From Psoroptes ovis (taxonomy: Eukaryota > Arthropoda > Arachnida > Sarcoptiformes > Psoroptidae): a stretch of 64,000 bases of DNA. The DNA lies in the NCBI GenBank assembly GCA_002943765.1, contig PQWQ01000031.1, positions 310,001 through 374,000 of the forward strand, written 5' to 3'. The notes under the pieces were generated by a model that ran no database searches, was not told the origin of the DNA, and saw only the letters and a list, made by a program, of their open reading frames with translations. Positions 45,841-58,198 of this stretch are shown one piece after another (the first letter of the stretch is position 1; each line of letters begins with the position of its first letter). The translations under genes and the position numbers were made by a program.

Positions 45841-47786
45841 TCAATGACTATTTTGAATGCTTTTGCGTTTTTCCAATCTATGTTTGCCATATCGCCATAT
45901 ATAAGTCATTATTTTTCGGCTAACCAATTCACCAATATCATATGTTTGAACTAATGAAAAACCAAGCCAAATACTCAACAATCCACCGAAATATGAAATG
46001 AATTCTACAAACTTGATCAAAGAAAAAAATCAATTAATTATCATTAATTGATTAATTCGAAATTCAAAACACCTCATATTTTGGTTGATAATCTTGAATG
46101 GTTTGTTCCGATGACCAAAAACGTATCGATATCAATGAACAACATTCACGTAATGATGCATCATATTTTTTACTGTGATCCTGTGGGTGTAAATTGAAAT
46201 TAATTTCGGCATAAAAATTATTGGGTCGTCCCATAAATTCTTGCTATTTTTTAAATTTTTTTTATTCAAAAAAACGGCAAGAACTTATCGGACAACCTAA
46301 TATTTAACACAAGTGCTTACAATTCTTTCTTGTGATGGCCATACAACACTTTGTCGAATCACTTCATAGCTATCTGATCTGATTGATTGCCCGAAAATTA
46401 TTGATTTTGAATAATTGAATCAAAGGTAAGTAAGCAACCACTTACTTGCATTCAATTTTACATGTGTTTTTACATTTTTTTTCATGACTTGCAAAACAAT
46501 AATCGAAAAGATTCGATGATGATGAATTATAGTCATCATTAGTTATATTAATATTAACCCCATCACGCCATGAACACCATTTTAGCTGATTAATTGATTG
46601 ATTTTCATTGTTTTCATTGCTGTGGTTGTTGTTATCATCATCACTGATGATGAATGGCAATTCTGGTGGCCAACATTGACATAGATTGATTGTTTGTTTT
46701 GCTATACAATCCATAATACATGTATCACGTGACATAACACGTGTTTGTTGATGATAATTACTCTTATTATCATGATTATCATCATTATTAATAATATTTT
46801 GTTCATAATTAAAACAATCGGTCACATATGGTGATGGTAAATATTTACCACTTTCTTTATTGACATAGAATTCATAATAATTGCCAGGATAAATAATAAA
46901 ATTCCTTACACGTATCGGTGGCAATTCATTTTCATCATGTATAATTAAATGTGCCATAATTTTTTCATTTAATGATGTACGTTGATCAATACTGAAATTG
47001 ATCATCATCCGAAATACTTCATTCGGATGAAATGGTTGATCAGCTATCTCCAGATTCAGTGAATCTTCAACACCACGTATAACTGGTGATTGTGATATAC
47101 CAGATTTGATGGCAATATTTTTCAATGTCTCTTGATTCTTCGATCGCCGAAACACTGTAAAACAATTGCCCAATTCTTGTGCACTTTGAATAACGTTTGC
47201 ATGATCACTGTTTTTGATCATAGAGAATTGATTAATTGAATAGATTAAGCATTGAATCAAAGACTGACATGCATTTTTTATCCACATTATATGGATCGGT
47301 TGCACATTTAAAATATTGATTTACCAATAAATCATTCCATTGTGTACCTAATTTCGAAAAATTATAAACCGATAATTGATCCATTAATTTTCTTGTTGTT
47401 TGATCGATTAATTTCTGTTTCCACTGCAAGAAATTGAAATTTGAATTAATAAATTAATGCAATCCTAACAATCAAAGCGAAAATACCAATTTAGTAATGT
47501 TGATATTGGATTTTTTCGATGATAATTCCAACAATTGATACCATGTTTGATTGAACTCGGGGTCATATTGTTTCATTTTATCCAGAATAATTAAATTATT
47601 TGTACAAATAGTTAATGCAGGTAATTGTAAATGTTCCATAATTTCGACAAATGAAAATACTGTCACTGGGAATGATAGGTATAGATTAATAATTGATATT
47701 ATTTGATATGAACAACCGATTGCACATGATGTGTATGCAATCGTCTTCAAGAAATATGAAATTATTTGCTTTTTATAAGTTTTCAT
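45841..47786 (-). CDS. DEG/ENaC sodium channel subunit (pickpocket/ASIC superfamily)
   Basis: Two-span, amiloride-sensitive-type cation channel subunit. Exons in coding order: 47786-47487, 47423-47269, 47207-46446, 46369-46321, 46180-46073, 46011-45841 (514 residues). TM1 is near YFLKTIAYTSCAIGCSYQII, followed by LSFPVTV and LQLPALTICTNN, the family post-TM1 motif. The extracellular domain has GNCFTVF, RDTCIMDCIAKQTINLCQCW, FDYCFAS and CKNTCKIECNYEV, the cysteine-rich palm and knuckle. SIRFWSSEQTIQDY leads to TM2 with GGLLSIWLGFSLV, whose GFS is the G/SxS selectivity filter. The N-terminus before TM1 is only about nine residues and lacks the HG gating motif. An in-frame TGA sits just upstream of the ATG with no AG between, so the start looks real. 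The donor at the second intron (GTCAGT) is the least certain. Intron 4 holds MITE A21. Confidence 0.88.
46223..46298. mobile_element. Family A MITE, copy A21, in DEG/ENaC intron
   Basis: GGGTCGTCCCATAAATTCTT to AAGAACTTATCGGACAACCT, within the intron 46181-46320. Confidence 0.82.
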
Positions 47787-48064
47787 TTTTATTATTCAAA
47801 TTTATTATTCATTTAAATCAACTGTTTCTTGTGTCTTGATTTGATTTGATTGAATTGTTTCGATGAATGACAAAATGATTATAACAAAATAATACTAAAA
47901 ACACAAATGAATTTAATTAATATTCTTTGTCGAAATATTCGATTAAATGATTAAATAATAAATTTCAGAGATTTAATTCGTGTCAAATAGAAATGAATGG
48001 ATGAATGAATTTGTCCATTGAATGAATTAGTCCTAGAATAGTTAGTCCTCCTTGTCGTCGTTGG

Positions 48065-49369
48065 TTAGAAAAAAATTGATTTAGCCGAAATCATATGTTG
48101 TGTATATTTCTTTTTCAAACGTTTTTTCAATTCTACCGGGAATTTATCATAACATTTCTTACAGCATGGTTTCAAATCGACATCATAAAATTTTGATTTT
48201 TCATTCATTTTCGTATTACAATATGCACATTGAAAATGATCTGGGCACCATGCTTTATTCATGGCAGTGATTGTATCACCAACAATTACTTTACTGCATA
48301 CAAAACAAACATTACCAAATAATTGATGATAATGTGTTTCACAATATGCCAGTCCCTATTTTAATTAATTGATTAAACAAATGAAATTCAGATTAAATCA
48401 ATCAATTAAACAAACAAATAAATCGATAAAATCGATACGTACCTTTTTCTCATAATGTTTATGACCGAAAAATGGTTTTTCACATTTTGCACAAACAAAA
48501 TGTTCGACATGCCATTGTTTACCCAAAGCGGTGACCACACGTTCTTCGATTGGACGACGACAAGCACCACAAATCGGTATGCCCATCTTGTCATGACATC
48601 TTAGACAATATAGTTCACCTTTGATTTCTCTGGCACTCGATGTTAATTCAATACCACAATTTTTACAATTAAAATGGTATGGATGATAGGCTTCGTTCTG
48701 TGGAAATAGAAATAATTAATAATATTAATGAATCGTTCATTAGAATGATTAATATATTACTTTGTACTTAAGTGGTGCACCTTCATCAATGATTGCTTTA
48801 CATTTGAAACAAACATATTTTCCGATTGCAGCAGCCTTCTCTTTTTCATTACATGGTTGACATAAGGCACGACCAGCATTCTTAAAGAAACCTCTATCGG
48901 TCAATACATCTTGACATAGTTCACATTTAAAACAATTAGGACACCAATTGGCATTCATTGCTTTGATTACACGACCTATTTTTCACGATAATCAGATTGA
49001 TTGATTCATATTTTGAAAATAATTAATTAATATCAATGTTTTTTAGACAGGTTATGACCCTTACCAATAATAAATTCACTACATTTAACACAACAAGGTG
49101 CAAATAATACATGAAAATCATGTTCACAATATTTACGTCCTTCAAATTCATAAAATATTGCATCTTTGGTGAATGGACGAAAACATTGAGCACAAACAAA
49201 ACATTGTTGATGCCATACTTGACCACCTGAAAAGTATTGAATTTGATTTGAATTGATTTTGACACTGATTTTATTCAAAATTTCATTTACCAGCATTCAC
49301 CAGTTTTTCTCTTTCTTCAAATCCTTCATGACACCGCGAACAAACCATTAGGTCATCGGTTGAAGTCAT
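48065..49369 (-). CDS. stck: PINCH/LIMS adaptor, five LIM domains
   Basis: Integrin-adhesion adaptor that binds integrin-linked kinase through LIM1 and helps form the ILK-PINCH-parvin complex. Exons in coding order: 49369-49291, 49226-49065, 48975-48761, 48697-48443, 48355-48065 (333 residues; vertebrate LIMS1 is about 325). Five tandem LIM zinc fingers are visible: CSRCHEGF with VWHQQCFVCAQC; CCVKCSEFIIG with NWCPNCFKCELC; CFKCKAIIDEG with YHPYHFNCKNC; CGACRRPIEER with QWHVEHFVCAKC; CFVCSKVIVGD with AWCPDHFQCAYC. The C-terminus KFPVELKKRLKK matches the LIMS tail. All zinc ligands appear intact. Four introns are 57 to 89 nt. The symbol is the Drosophila name of the ortholog. It is divergent from PSME4, 1.17 kb away. 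Confidence 0.97.
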
Positions 49370-50537
49370 TTTGTTGGATTAATGATTCAAAAATAATCAG
49401 ATAAACACTAAATGAATCAAAACAATCAAAATAAACAAAACGTTGAAAGATATTCTTGGGTTTCACATTGATCACTAAATAAATTATAAATAAATTTCAC
49501 TGAAATGCTCTTGCCTGTATATGCTCTCGATGATTTGTTTGAAATGTAAATTTTGATGTCAATAACAACAACAATAATGTAATGTAATGTTTCAAGCTTT
49601 TAATCAATTTAATAATATTTTTGTTTTTTGGCAAAATGCCCCGCCAAACTAAACACATACAAACAAATAAATACAATTTCATTGAGAAATAAATGAATGA
49701 ATGAATGCTATTTTGGTTGTCCCATAAGTTTTAGCCGATTTACTGATTGAAAAACATTTGAAAATCAGCAAAAATTTTCCGGACAACCTAATAGCATTCG
49801 AATCTCCTACTCGTTTATTTTTTCAGTTTAATTTTATGATTATTTTTGATGATGAATTTCCGCACGTTCATACCACACATTACAACAATCATTCTACAAT
49901 CAAGCGATGACTTATTGAGAAGAGCCTACATTGAAAATACACATTGAACATTCCATAATTGGAATATAGAAATTATCATACATTTTGATTATTCCTTTTT
50001 CATCATCATTACGATGTTTATACAAACATCATTTTTAGGACAAAATAATTCCACACACATTGAAGTTTTGAATTCAACTTGTTGAACGCCAACGCTTTCT
50101 TTCGTTCGAGATTTCGTTGAATGATAATTTCTTTGATGAAATTGAATTATTTACCACCGAATGATCTCACTTATTCGCAAATTCATTGAAACAAATATGT
50201 TTGTTTCATTCATAAAATTCAAAGATTTTTCCAAACTGACTAAATGGGATTAATGTCTCAATCTGTAATACCTGTAATCTTAGATTGAATCAGATTACAA
50301 AATAACAAATTACAAATAAGGATTGTCATGAATATGATTATTAATGTTTCAATATTTTTAATTTTCAATTAGTCCATAAAATAATAATTCTAATTAGTCT
50401 ATTTCTACATTTACAAGCCAATTAGAGTTATGTAAGACTGAATCGAATCGAACTGAAAAAAAATCGAATACTCATCTGAATGAATTCGAAATTCGAAATC
50501 AACAAGTTGATTTAATTGTTTTTTTGATCAATCAAGA
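49370..50537. other. Divergent promoter region of PINCH and PSME4
   Basis: 1.17 kb between two start codons pointing away from each other, so it must contain both promoters. It holds MITE A22 (49715-49789). No TATA-type element is obvious against the AT-rich background, and no coding exon is seen. Confidence 0.55.
49715..49789. mobile_element. Family A MITE, copy A22, inside a longer palindrome
   Basis: GGTTGTCCCATAAGTTTTAG to AAAATTTTCCGGACAACCT, hybrid arms. The flanks GAATGCTATT on the left and AATAGCATTC on the right are also exact inverted repeats. Confidence 0.82.
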
Positions 50538-53500
50538 ATGGATGAAATCACTGATATACTTGACAATCATTTAATGAATGATATTTATAATGATTTAGAT
50601 GATATGATTGATGATGTCGATGATGATAATGATGAATATGTTGATGATAATAAGAATTTCGATGATAAACAATTGAGATTGCAAAAAATTCATCGCTATG
50701 ATCGATTTTTACCATATCATAAACAAATCGAAGATATACGATGTAAATATTGGCTCAATTTAAGTAAAAATTTATCCGAATCAGTGTTTTGTTGTGAGGA
50801 TAATCAGATGAAAAACTTGTCCAAATGGATTGATTCGTTTACATCGTAAGATTTCGATATATGAGATAGTGAAATGATAAATAATGATTCTTTTCCTTGA
50901 ATACATAGATATATTTCATTATATGATTTAGCATTGACCAAAGATGAACATATATTTCTGATCAAATTATTCATTAATTCATTGAATCATTTCCAAAATG
51001 ATTACCAATTAATCAATCGATTGGTCTCAGTGTTGAATCGATTGTTAAAGTATGTTATAATTGCTGTTTATTATTTAAATTGAAACTAGATTGTTATATT
51101 TTAATCCAACATCACAGAGATAAAAAACTAATTTCAAGATCCGAATTGATGATTGATTGGCGAATCATTTTCGAATTATATGAAAACATTCAACAAAAAG
51201 TAAAAGATGGAATCGATTGTCAACGGGTGTTGGATGGCAAAATAAAAAAATTAATCATAAACACTCGGACTTATTATTCAAATGATGCCACTAAAGAAAT
51301 GATCAACGAATGGAAACAATACATTTGTCCAGTCAATTACAAAAAATATATTAAATATTTGAAATATTTTTCCCTATTTTTGCCAACATTACTCCATCCT
51401 CGGGATCATGAATTCGGACACAAATTATGGTTCAATGATTTCATCGATATTTTCAATTGGAATATTCATGAATCATTATTGCCATTGTTGAAATTGTTTT
51501 CACGTTTAGCTGAAGATGTTTATGGGTATCACAAATAATGATTGCTTTTTGATTGTTTGATTTTTTTAATTATTTCTTATTTTTCTATCTTAGATTCATT
51601 GATTGGCAGCCATACATATCGATAATTTATAATACATTTCCTAGGATTTGTTCCCGATCTGTAATGATCTGCATATCTAATCGAATGAAATGCATTTTTT
51701 ATTATTTAAAATTATTCTCATGGATTATAACACCGATGAACTTCGAGAATGATTTACACCATTTGAAACGTATGATATTGATTGTTAAAAATGGTCGAGG
51801 TTCCAATGGATCATTGAAAAGTGTTCTAATCATTTTTAAATTATTAATAGTAAGATATAAAAAAGAACGTAAAAATGATTGGTTCAACTATATCCCTTAT
51901 GATTATAAATTGAATGAACAAACAATCGCCAAAGTTGGTCATTTATTAATGGATAATATCGATGAAACTACATTAATTTTCCGAAAACAATTACCATCAT
52001 TTGAATTGAAAAATTTTCATGTATTTGTCAATTTGAATACCAGGCGAATCGCAGATATGATCACTAAAAATCTCGAATTGATTCACAATGAATATTATGA
52101 CCAGTGTTCGTATTTAAAATCGGCATTGAAAATATATTCATTATCATTACATCCAATCATTTTGGATGGCGAAATAGGACCAAAATATCGTCTTCAATTG
52201 ATTCCAATGTTATTTCAAATGATGGAAACATTAAATATTTATGATGAAAATCTATGCATGATTCAATTATCGACCATCAAATCAATATTAAATTTAGAAT
52301 TTCCCATAATGAATTGTTCAACGATTGGTGATCAAACAAGCGATATTACTATGAATAATTTTGAAAAACAAATGTGTTTACAATCATCAAGATTTGATCA
52401 ATTTGTCGATGATTTAATTAAATTTTGTCAATTAATAATTGAATCAAATAATGAAAAGTTATTCTCCAGCATATCTACTTCCAATTGTTTATCAATCATC
52501 ATGTTATCGATTCTACAACGTATGAATGAAACGATGTGCAAATCATTTATTGACGCCTTTGTCTCAATGATTTTATCGAATATCTATGAAAATGGATTCA
52601 CTATTATTCATATCGTAATTGAATCAATAGCAATGACATATCCCGATTATTTATTGCAAAAATTATTTCCATCCCTCAATAAACACTTGAAAATGTTAAT
52701 GTCGGATCATCATGATGATAATCACAATCAAATGCTTTCACCTAATATGAAATTGGATTATTTATATCATCATCAAATATTAATGGGCTTGTTCAAATAT
52801 TGTAATGGTGCTTCTATTTCGATTTATCAAGAAGAAATCATTACATTATTAACTCAATTGGACAAATTCAATCTTTTATTATCGACAACATCATCAGCAT
52901 CCAAACAATTGTGGTCGGGACGCTTGTGCAGTGCTTATCGAAAGCAAATGAATGGAACAAATTCAAATACATTCTATAATTTATTGAAGCAATTATATGA
53001 AAATTTATTAGATGAAAAAATTAAACTCAAAGTAAATCAATTGAAACCTGAAATGATGAAGTTTGAATATTGGCCTAAATTATTGAGCATGAAACAATTT
53101 TCAGTTGAATGGCATCAGATAACAGCTAATGAATTAAATTTTGCTCATCGTTTAATTGAAACGTTTTTGAAAAATAAGCTCTTATCACTGGAAGATTGGC
53201 TTGAATCTAAAATTGAAATGAAAAAAGATGAATTGCTGAATCATTTGAGAATTATTTCTGTTTTTAATGATTCCAATTTCAGTTCACCAAAATTCATTTC
53301 ATTTACAACAGATAATGACGAATGTTCATCGACATATTATTCGACATTATTATCTGAAATGAATGAATCATTTTCCAATGATTTGATTGAATGTCGTCAA
53401 CGAATTCTAGCTGTAATAAGTAATATTTTAATCAAATTGAATAATGAACGATCAGATGATACGGAATCATATGGAAAAATAATTGATATTTATGAATCAT

Positions 53501-56500
53501 ATTTCATCAAAAATTTTAAACGGCCATTCGGAGCATCATTTGTGAAGAAAATGTTTGAAAAAAAATTATCATATCAATTTCAGATGAACACCTGTCAAAA
53601 TGAATATACATGGATTATGCATTTGGATTCATTGATTTATCGTAATTTATTCCTGAAAAGTAATTTAGCAGCAACTATTGCTGATGAGCAATTGAATGAA
53701 TCACAGATAAAAATATTGAAGAATTTACTATTATTATGTCAATCAGATTATCTCATAGTTCGTAATTCGGCTAGATTTGTGCTCGAAAGCATATTTTTTA
53801 ATTATAAAACATCATCATCATTCATTATGGATGATATCATTGTTAGCATTGAAAAATGTCAAAATTTTGATTCTTTAGCAACAATTCTCGGATTGATCAA
53901 TGCAAACTGCAAAGAAGCAATTATCATCAATTCATCAATTGATTCATTATTGAAATTATATCCAGTACTGATGAGAATCAATTTTTTTGCACATAATTTT
54001 GATGAAATCAAAATGACAAAAATATTTAAAGTATTCGCATCAAATTTTCGTGATTATGGACATTACAATATCATTGATTGTTCATCACAATCATTCTTGG
54101 TGGATTATTTCAATGATGAACAGCTAAAATTTCCACACATTTTTGTCAATGCCAACAGTAAAAATCTTGTTGAAGAATGGCAGAAAAAGAAATCAAAATC
54201 GAATGAAAATGAGCGAAAAATTCATAATCAACTAGTCGATACAATCATTTCAATAATGCAAAATGAAAATATACATTGGCGTCTTTATTTATTTGGATTT
54301 TCGTTGTTAAACTATTTAATCACTCCACTGTTGAATTATCCATCAAATGGCATAATGTTTCTCATTGAAAATTTAACCAATGATTTATTATCAATTCGTG
54401 AAGCATCGCTGAAATGTTTGGTAAAAATTCTCCAAATCATACATAGATTCAACAAAAATTTCATCGAAATCAATCCCGATAGCAGCATTCATCATGAAAT
54501 CAATGTCAACAATTATTTGAATAATTCGAATCTTCATAATGTTAATGAAAAATTAATGTTTGACCAAAAACAATTATTTTTGGATTGCTCGGTTGGTTAT
54601 TATAAAAATCTATCATATCGAATCAAAATTTGTAAAAATAATGAATTGAATAACGATTATGATATATTTGATGCAATATCACAAAAATTGGATGATAATC
54701 AATTTAGGGATAAATTATTTGAATTGAATTGTATTGAAAATGGTAAAGAAATGAATCGAAATAATATTCGATTCTGGAAGCTATTCTTCATTTATTCTCC
54801 AATTAAAAATTTGGACATGATCAATAATGAATTGATTAAATTATTTGACCACCATCATCATGATTATGATAAATATGCTTTAGAAATATTGAGTGGTTTG
54901 GCGAAAGCAATCAAATTAAGAAATGATTATGATTATTATGAAAAATTTAAGATTATTTTTCGTCGAATAATTGATGATTATTTTCTCAAATTTAATTCTG
55001 AATCACAATATTATTGGAGAGAATTATTAAGTTGTTTATTCTATGGTAAAGATTCAAGATGTAATTATTGGTGTTCCATTTATCTATTTAATAGAGTTGT
55101 ATTCAATAATCAGACTAATTCTAACATTATTGAATTGTCACCATTTTATAAACAAGAAATAATACCATTATTAATTGATTATGCATTTGATTCAAATTGG
55201 CGATATCCTTTGATGACAAAATATTTGATTGATTCTATTTTTGATAATATTTCCAGTACTTTCGGCTATATACGATCAAGCTATGGAAGGTATGTGCTTA
55301 TCGTTTTGTTTTCATTTTTATTAATTTTCATCAATTTCAATTTACATTCATTCATAGGTTGCTTGGAAAATGTATTGTTTTACCGATCGGACTAAAAAGC
55401 GAACAAATTAATTTCAATTTTGAAATGATTGATCATAATAATAAATTGATAATTGATACATTGTTTAAGAATTTCGATGATAAAATCAATATTCTAATCA
55501 ATCGTAATCCGAATAACAGTGATGATATGGACTTGATTTCCATACAAAATGATTTATTCGATAAGAACAAGGAAAATGGTGAAAATTTATTGTTACAATC
55601 GATTGATATACTTTGTTCATTTTGTCAATCATTGTCTGAACAAATGCATTTAATAGCTGATTCATTGCGATTATTGCCATTCGTAAGTGATCACTTTTCA
55701 AATTCAAATCGATTTCAATCTCAATTAATTAATTCATTTCTATTAATTGATAATAGTTATTCGTAATACAAACTAATGAACAATCAATTATGAATAAGGT
55801 TGATAATCACATTTATTTTATAGCTGAATCAATTAGATGTCAAAATCAAATTGTTGCTGATGAAATCATTGGAATGTTGCAAATGGTAATTGAATTTGAT
55901 TTGTGATTTATTTTGTATTAAATTGATTCTTGTTCTTGTTTGAAAAGCTTTCGAATAATTGGAATTGGAGAACACGTGAAAAAATATTAAAATTCATAAA
56001 TATCCAATTGAACCATACATTATTATCGTGTGATTATTATGATAAAATACAGCTGATCATTATCAAACAATTATTTGATGATCAAATCGAAGTCCGTATT
56101 GTTGCATCCAAAACATTTTGTTAATTATTACGCATTCAGCCATTGACTGATGATCAACGAATCGAATTGATTGAATCGTTCAGATTGAAATTGACATCTA
56201 ATCAACAAAAATGTGGCAATATTTCTCAAATACATGGTGCAATATTGGGTTTATGTTCATTCATAAATGCTTATGCTAGTGATGATTTTCCCGATTTCAT
56301 TCCCGATATCCTCATCATGTTGATTGCGAATTTAAATAATGTCCAAGTTGTCAAGGTATTTTTATTTGATAAAGTCAATTTTATTTTAATTTAAATGTTC
56401 TTTTCCTGTACCTGATAGAATACCATCAATGAAACTTTGCGTACATTTAAAAAGAATCATATCGAATATTGGAATATTTATAAACATAAATTCACATCCG

Positions 56501-56553
56501 AACAATTGTATCAATTGAATAATGTGTTGATTTCATCATCACATTACAATTGA
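50538..56553 (+). CDS. PSME4: Proteasome activator PA200 (PSME4/Blm10 family), interrupted by one in-frame stop
   Basis: Large HEAT-repeat ring that caps the 20S proteasome, mainly nuclear. Exons: 50538-50845, 50909-51049, 51118-51525, 51594-55289, 55358-55762, 55837-55885, 55948-56355, 56419-56553 (about 1849 codons; human PSME4 is 1843). Diagnostic stretches: DRFLPYHKQIEDIR, KKLISRSELMIDWRIIFELY, MINEWKQYICP, GHKLWFNDFIDIF, SRLAEDVYGFIDWQPYI, VADEIIGMLQMLSNNWNWRTRE, and near the end NTINETLRTFKKNHIEYW. A TAA at 56122-56124 (codon about 1728) interrupts VRIVASKTFC/LLRIQPLTDDQ, yet the frame and similarity continue to the natural end, HYN, where the family has the gate-opening YYA. The splice between 55762 and 55837 is the least certain. 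It may be a genuine nonsense allele, a read-through codon or an assembly error. Confidence 0.9.
56122..56124 (+). other. In-frame TAA within PSME4
   Basis: TTT TGT TAA TTA TTA in the frame that is conserved before and after. The stop falls where human PSME4 has Gly in LSGLL. No GT..AG pair of normal intron size removes it: the best would be 39 nt (56101-56139), shorter than any other intron in the window, and would delete conserved helix residues. Confidence 0.85.
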
Positions 56554-57117
56554 TTGATTATTGATATTTGTATAAATTAAAAATCACAGTAATTTACAAT
56601 AAATTGCAATAAAACATCTATGATGAATCAAGGTCAACTTTTTTTTCTGAAAATGTAAGTCATTCAATTTGTTCATTGTGTTAAGTGTCTTTGTCGAATA
56701 AATCATTGATGATTTATTCATATCGTGATAGATTTACTGAATTGCTTTGAAAAACGTATTGATACGTTTTTCACGCTCATACAAGTATGTGCATTGAATT
56801 ATTGTATTGACAGCAAAATTAATGGAAAAATGGGTGAGCACATACACAACGCACATGTACATGTGTTTTCATCATTATCATTTGTTTTTTTCGAATCATT
56901 CTATTTTCCAAACGTTTTATTAATATGTTGATATATTTATGTTACAAACGATTAATTCTCTCGGTAATAATTCCCTTTGCCAAATAATTTCTATTCATCA
57001 ATTATCTGTGAAATAATTTATTGTCAACTTTAAATGAGAACTACGGTTAGTATTCAATGATGATTTCAATGGGTTTTTTGAATTGAAACCAAACAAAACA
57101 AATCTTTGACAAGAAAT
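56554..57117. other. Spacer between PSME4 and ApaH-like phosphatase gene
   Basis: About 560 bp: PSME4 3' untranslated region with poly(A) signals, then AT-rich sequence containing the promoter of the next gene. A 68-residue frame at 56725-56931 has no recognisable features. Confidence 0.5.
56598..56613 (+). terminator. Polyadenylation signals of PSME4
   Basis: Two AATAAA hexamers, 56598-56603 and 56608-56613, 45-60 bp after the stop. Confidence 0.5.
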
Positions 57118-58041
57118 ATGTTTTCCAATATATTTCGTCGTATTTATTATTTATTATTTCAATCATCATCTAAATCGATATCAAAAACATCTAGTATTGA
57201 CAAGACGACATTGACCAGCATTCCTCGAACTATTCATCGAATTTGTGATGATAAATTTATTGAAAATTTTGATGAAATAATTATCATTGGTGATATCCAT
57301 GGGTGTTTTGATGAATTTGAATTATTATTGAATCGTGTCCATGAAAACATCACCGATCCTACAAAGTAAATTGATTTTTTTTCGGGTAAAAAGGGGTAAA
57401 TTAATTGAATTTTTATTATTTGTTTGATTAGAATATTGAAAATATGTACTGGTGACTTGATCAATAAAGGACCGAAAAGCAAAGAAGTGATTGAATATTT
57501 TATGGCCAATAGTGAACACTGTATTTCGGTTCGTGGTAATCATGACCAGGCAATGATTAATGAATTCATTCGATACATTGAGACCGGGGAAATTGCTGAA
57601 AAAAATGCGTGGCTTAAAGAATTATCCATTGATGGCCATTTTGAATATCTCAGACAATTACCATACACAATACGTATACCCAAATTGAATATAATGATTG
57701 TACATGCTGGTATTTTGCCCGCTGTACCAATCGAACAACAACAGCTGATTGATATGATTGAAATGAGAAACGTGATCATCAATGATAGCGAGCGAATAGC
57801 ATCTAAATATACAGATAAAGGCGTATCATGGGCATCATGTTGGCAGGGTCCATGGCATATTTACTTTGGTCATGATGCTAAACGAAAACTTCAACAACAT
57901 CCTTATGCAACCGGTTTAGACACCGGTCTTGTTTATGGTGGTGAATTGACAGCAAAATTTGTGATGGGACCACGTCAAGGAAAATTCATATCTGTCAATG
58001 CATTGCAAATGTGGAAAAATCCAATGCAAACAAATAATTGA
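57118..58041 (+). CDS. ApaH-like metallophosphatase (ALPH family)
   Basis: Member of the calcineurin-like phosphoesterase superfamily, closest to bacterial ApaH (diadenosine tetraphosphate hydrolase) and the eukaryotic ApaH-like group. Exons: 57118-57365 and 57432-58041 (285 residues). All metal-ligand motifs are present in order: IIIGDIHGCFDE, CTGDLINKGPKS, SVRGNHD, IMIVHAGILP and IYFGHDAKR, then ATGLDTGLVYGG, typical of ApaH-like proteins rather than PPP protein phosphatases. The first 40 residues are basic and Ser-rich with no acidic residues before position 27, which could be a mitochondrial presequence. Translation start is the ATG at 57118. Substrate is unknown: dinucleoside polyphosphate or mRNA cap cleavage are known for relatives. 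KPTN starts 157 bp downstream on the same strand. Confidence 0.88.
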
Positions 58042-58156
58042 AAACCATTCATTCATAAATAATTGTTCCAATCTCATATAAATCATTCATTTTTTGTTTC
58101 ATTTCAGTTTCAATTATTTTGTCATATAATCTGATGGTTCATATTATTATTGAATG

Positions 58157-58162
58157 AATAAA
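58157..58162 (+). terminator. Polyadenylation signal of the ApaH-like gene
   Basis: AATAAA 115 bp after the stop and only 37 bp before the kaptin start codon, so the two transcription units are nearly abutting. Confidence 0.45.
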
Positions 58163-58198
58163 AATTGAATTGAAATTTCAAAAAAACACGAAAAACAA

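Noticed and set aside
55683..55823. GTAAGT donor at 55683 joined to the acceptor at 55824 in PSME4
   Set aside because: Good splice signals but the phase puts the next exon out of the conserved frame; a donor at 55763 with an acceptor before 55837 keeps it.
56101..56139. Possible 39-nt intron that would remove the PSME4 in-frame stop
   Set aside because: Well below the roughly 55-nt minimum seen for other introns here, and it would delete conserved residues.
57118..57240. Bacterial contamination or recent horizontal transfer for the ApaH-like gene
   Set aside because: It has a phase-consistent GT..AG intron, matching AT-rich codon use and sits between animal genes.
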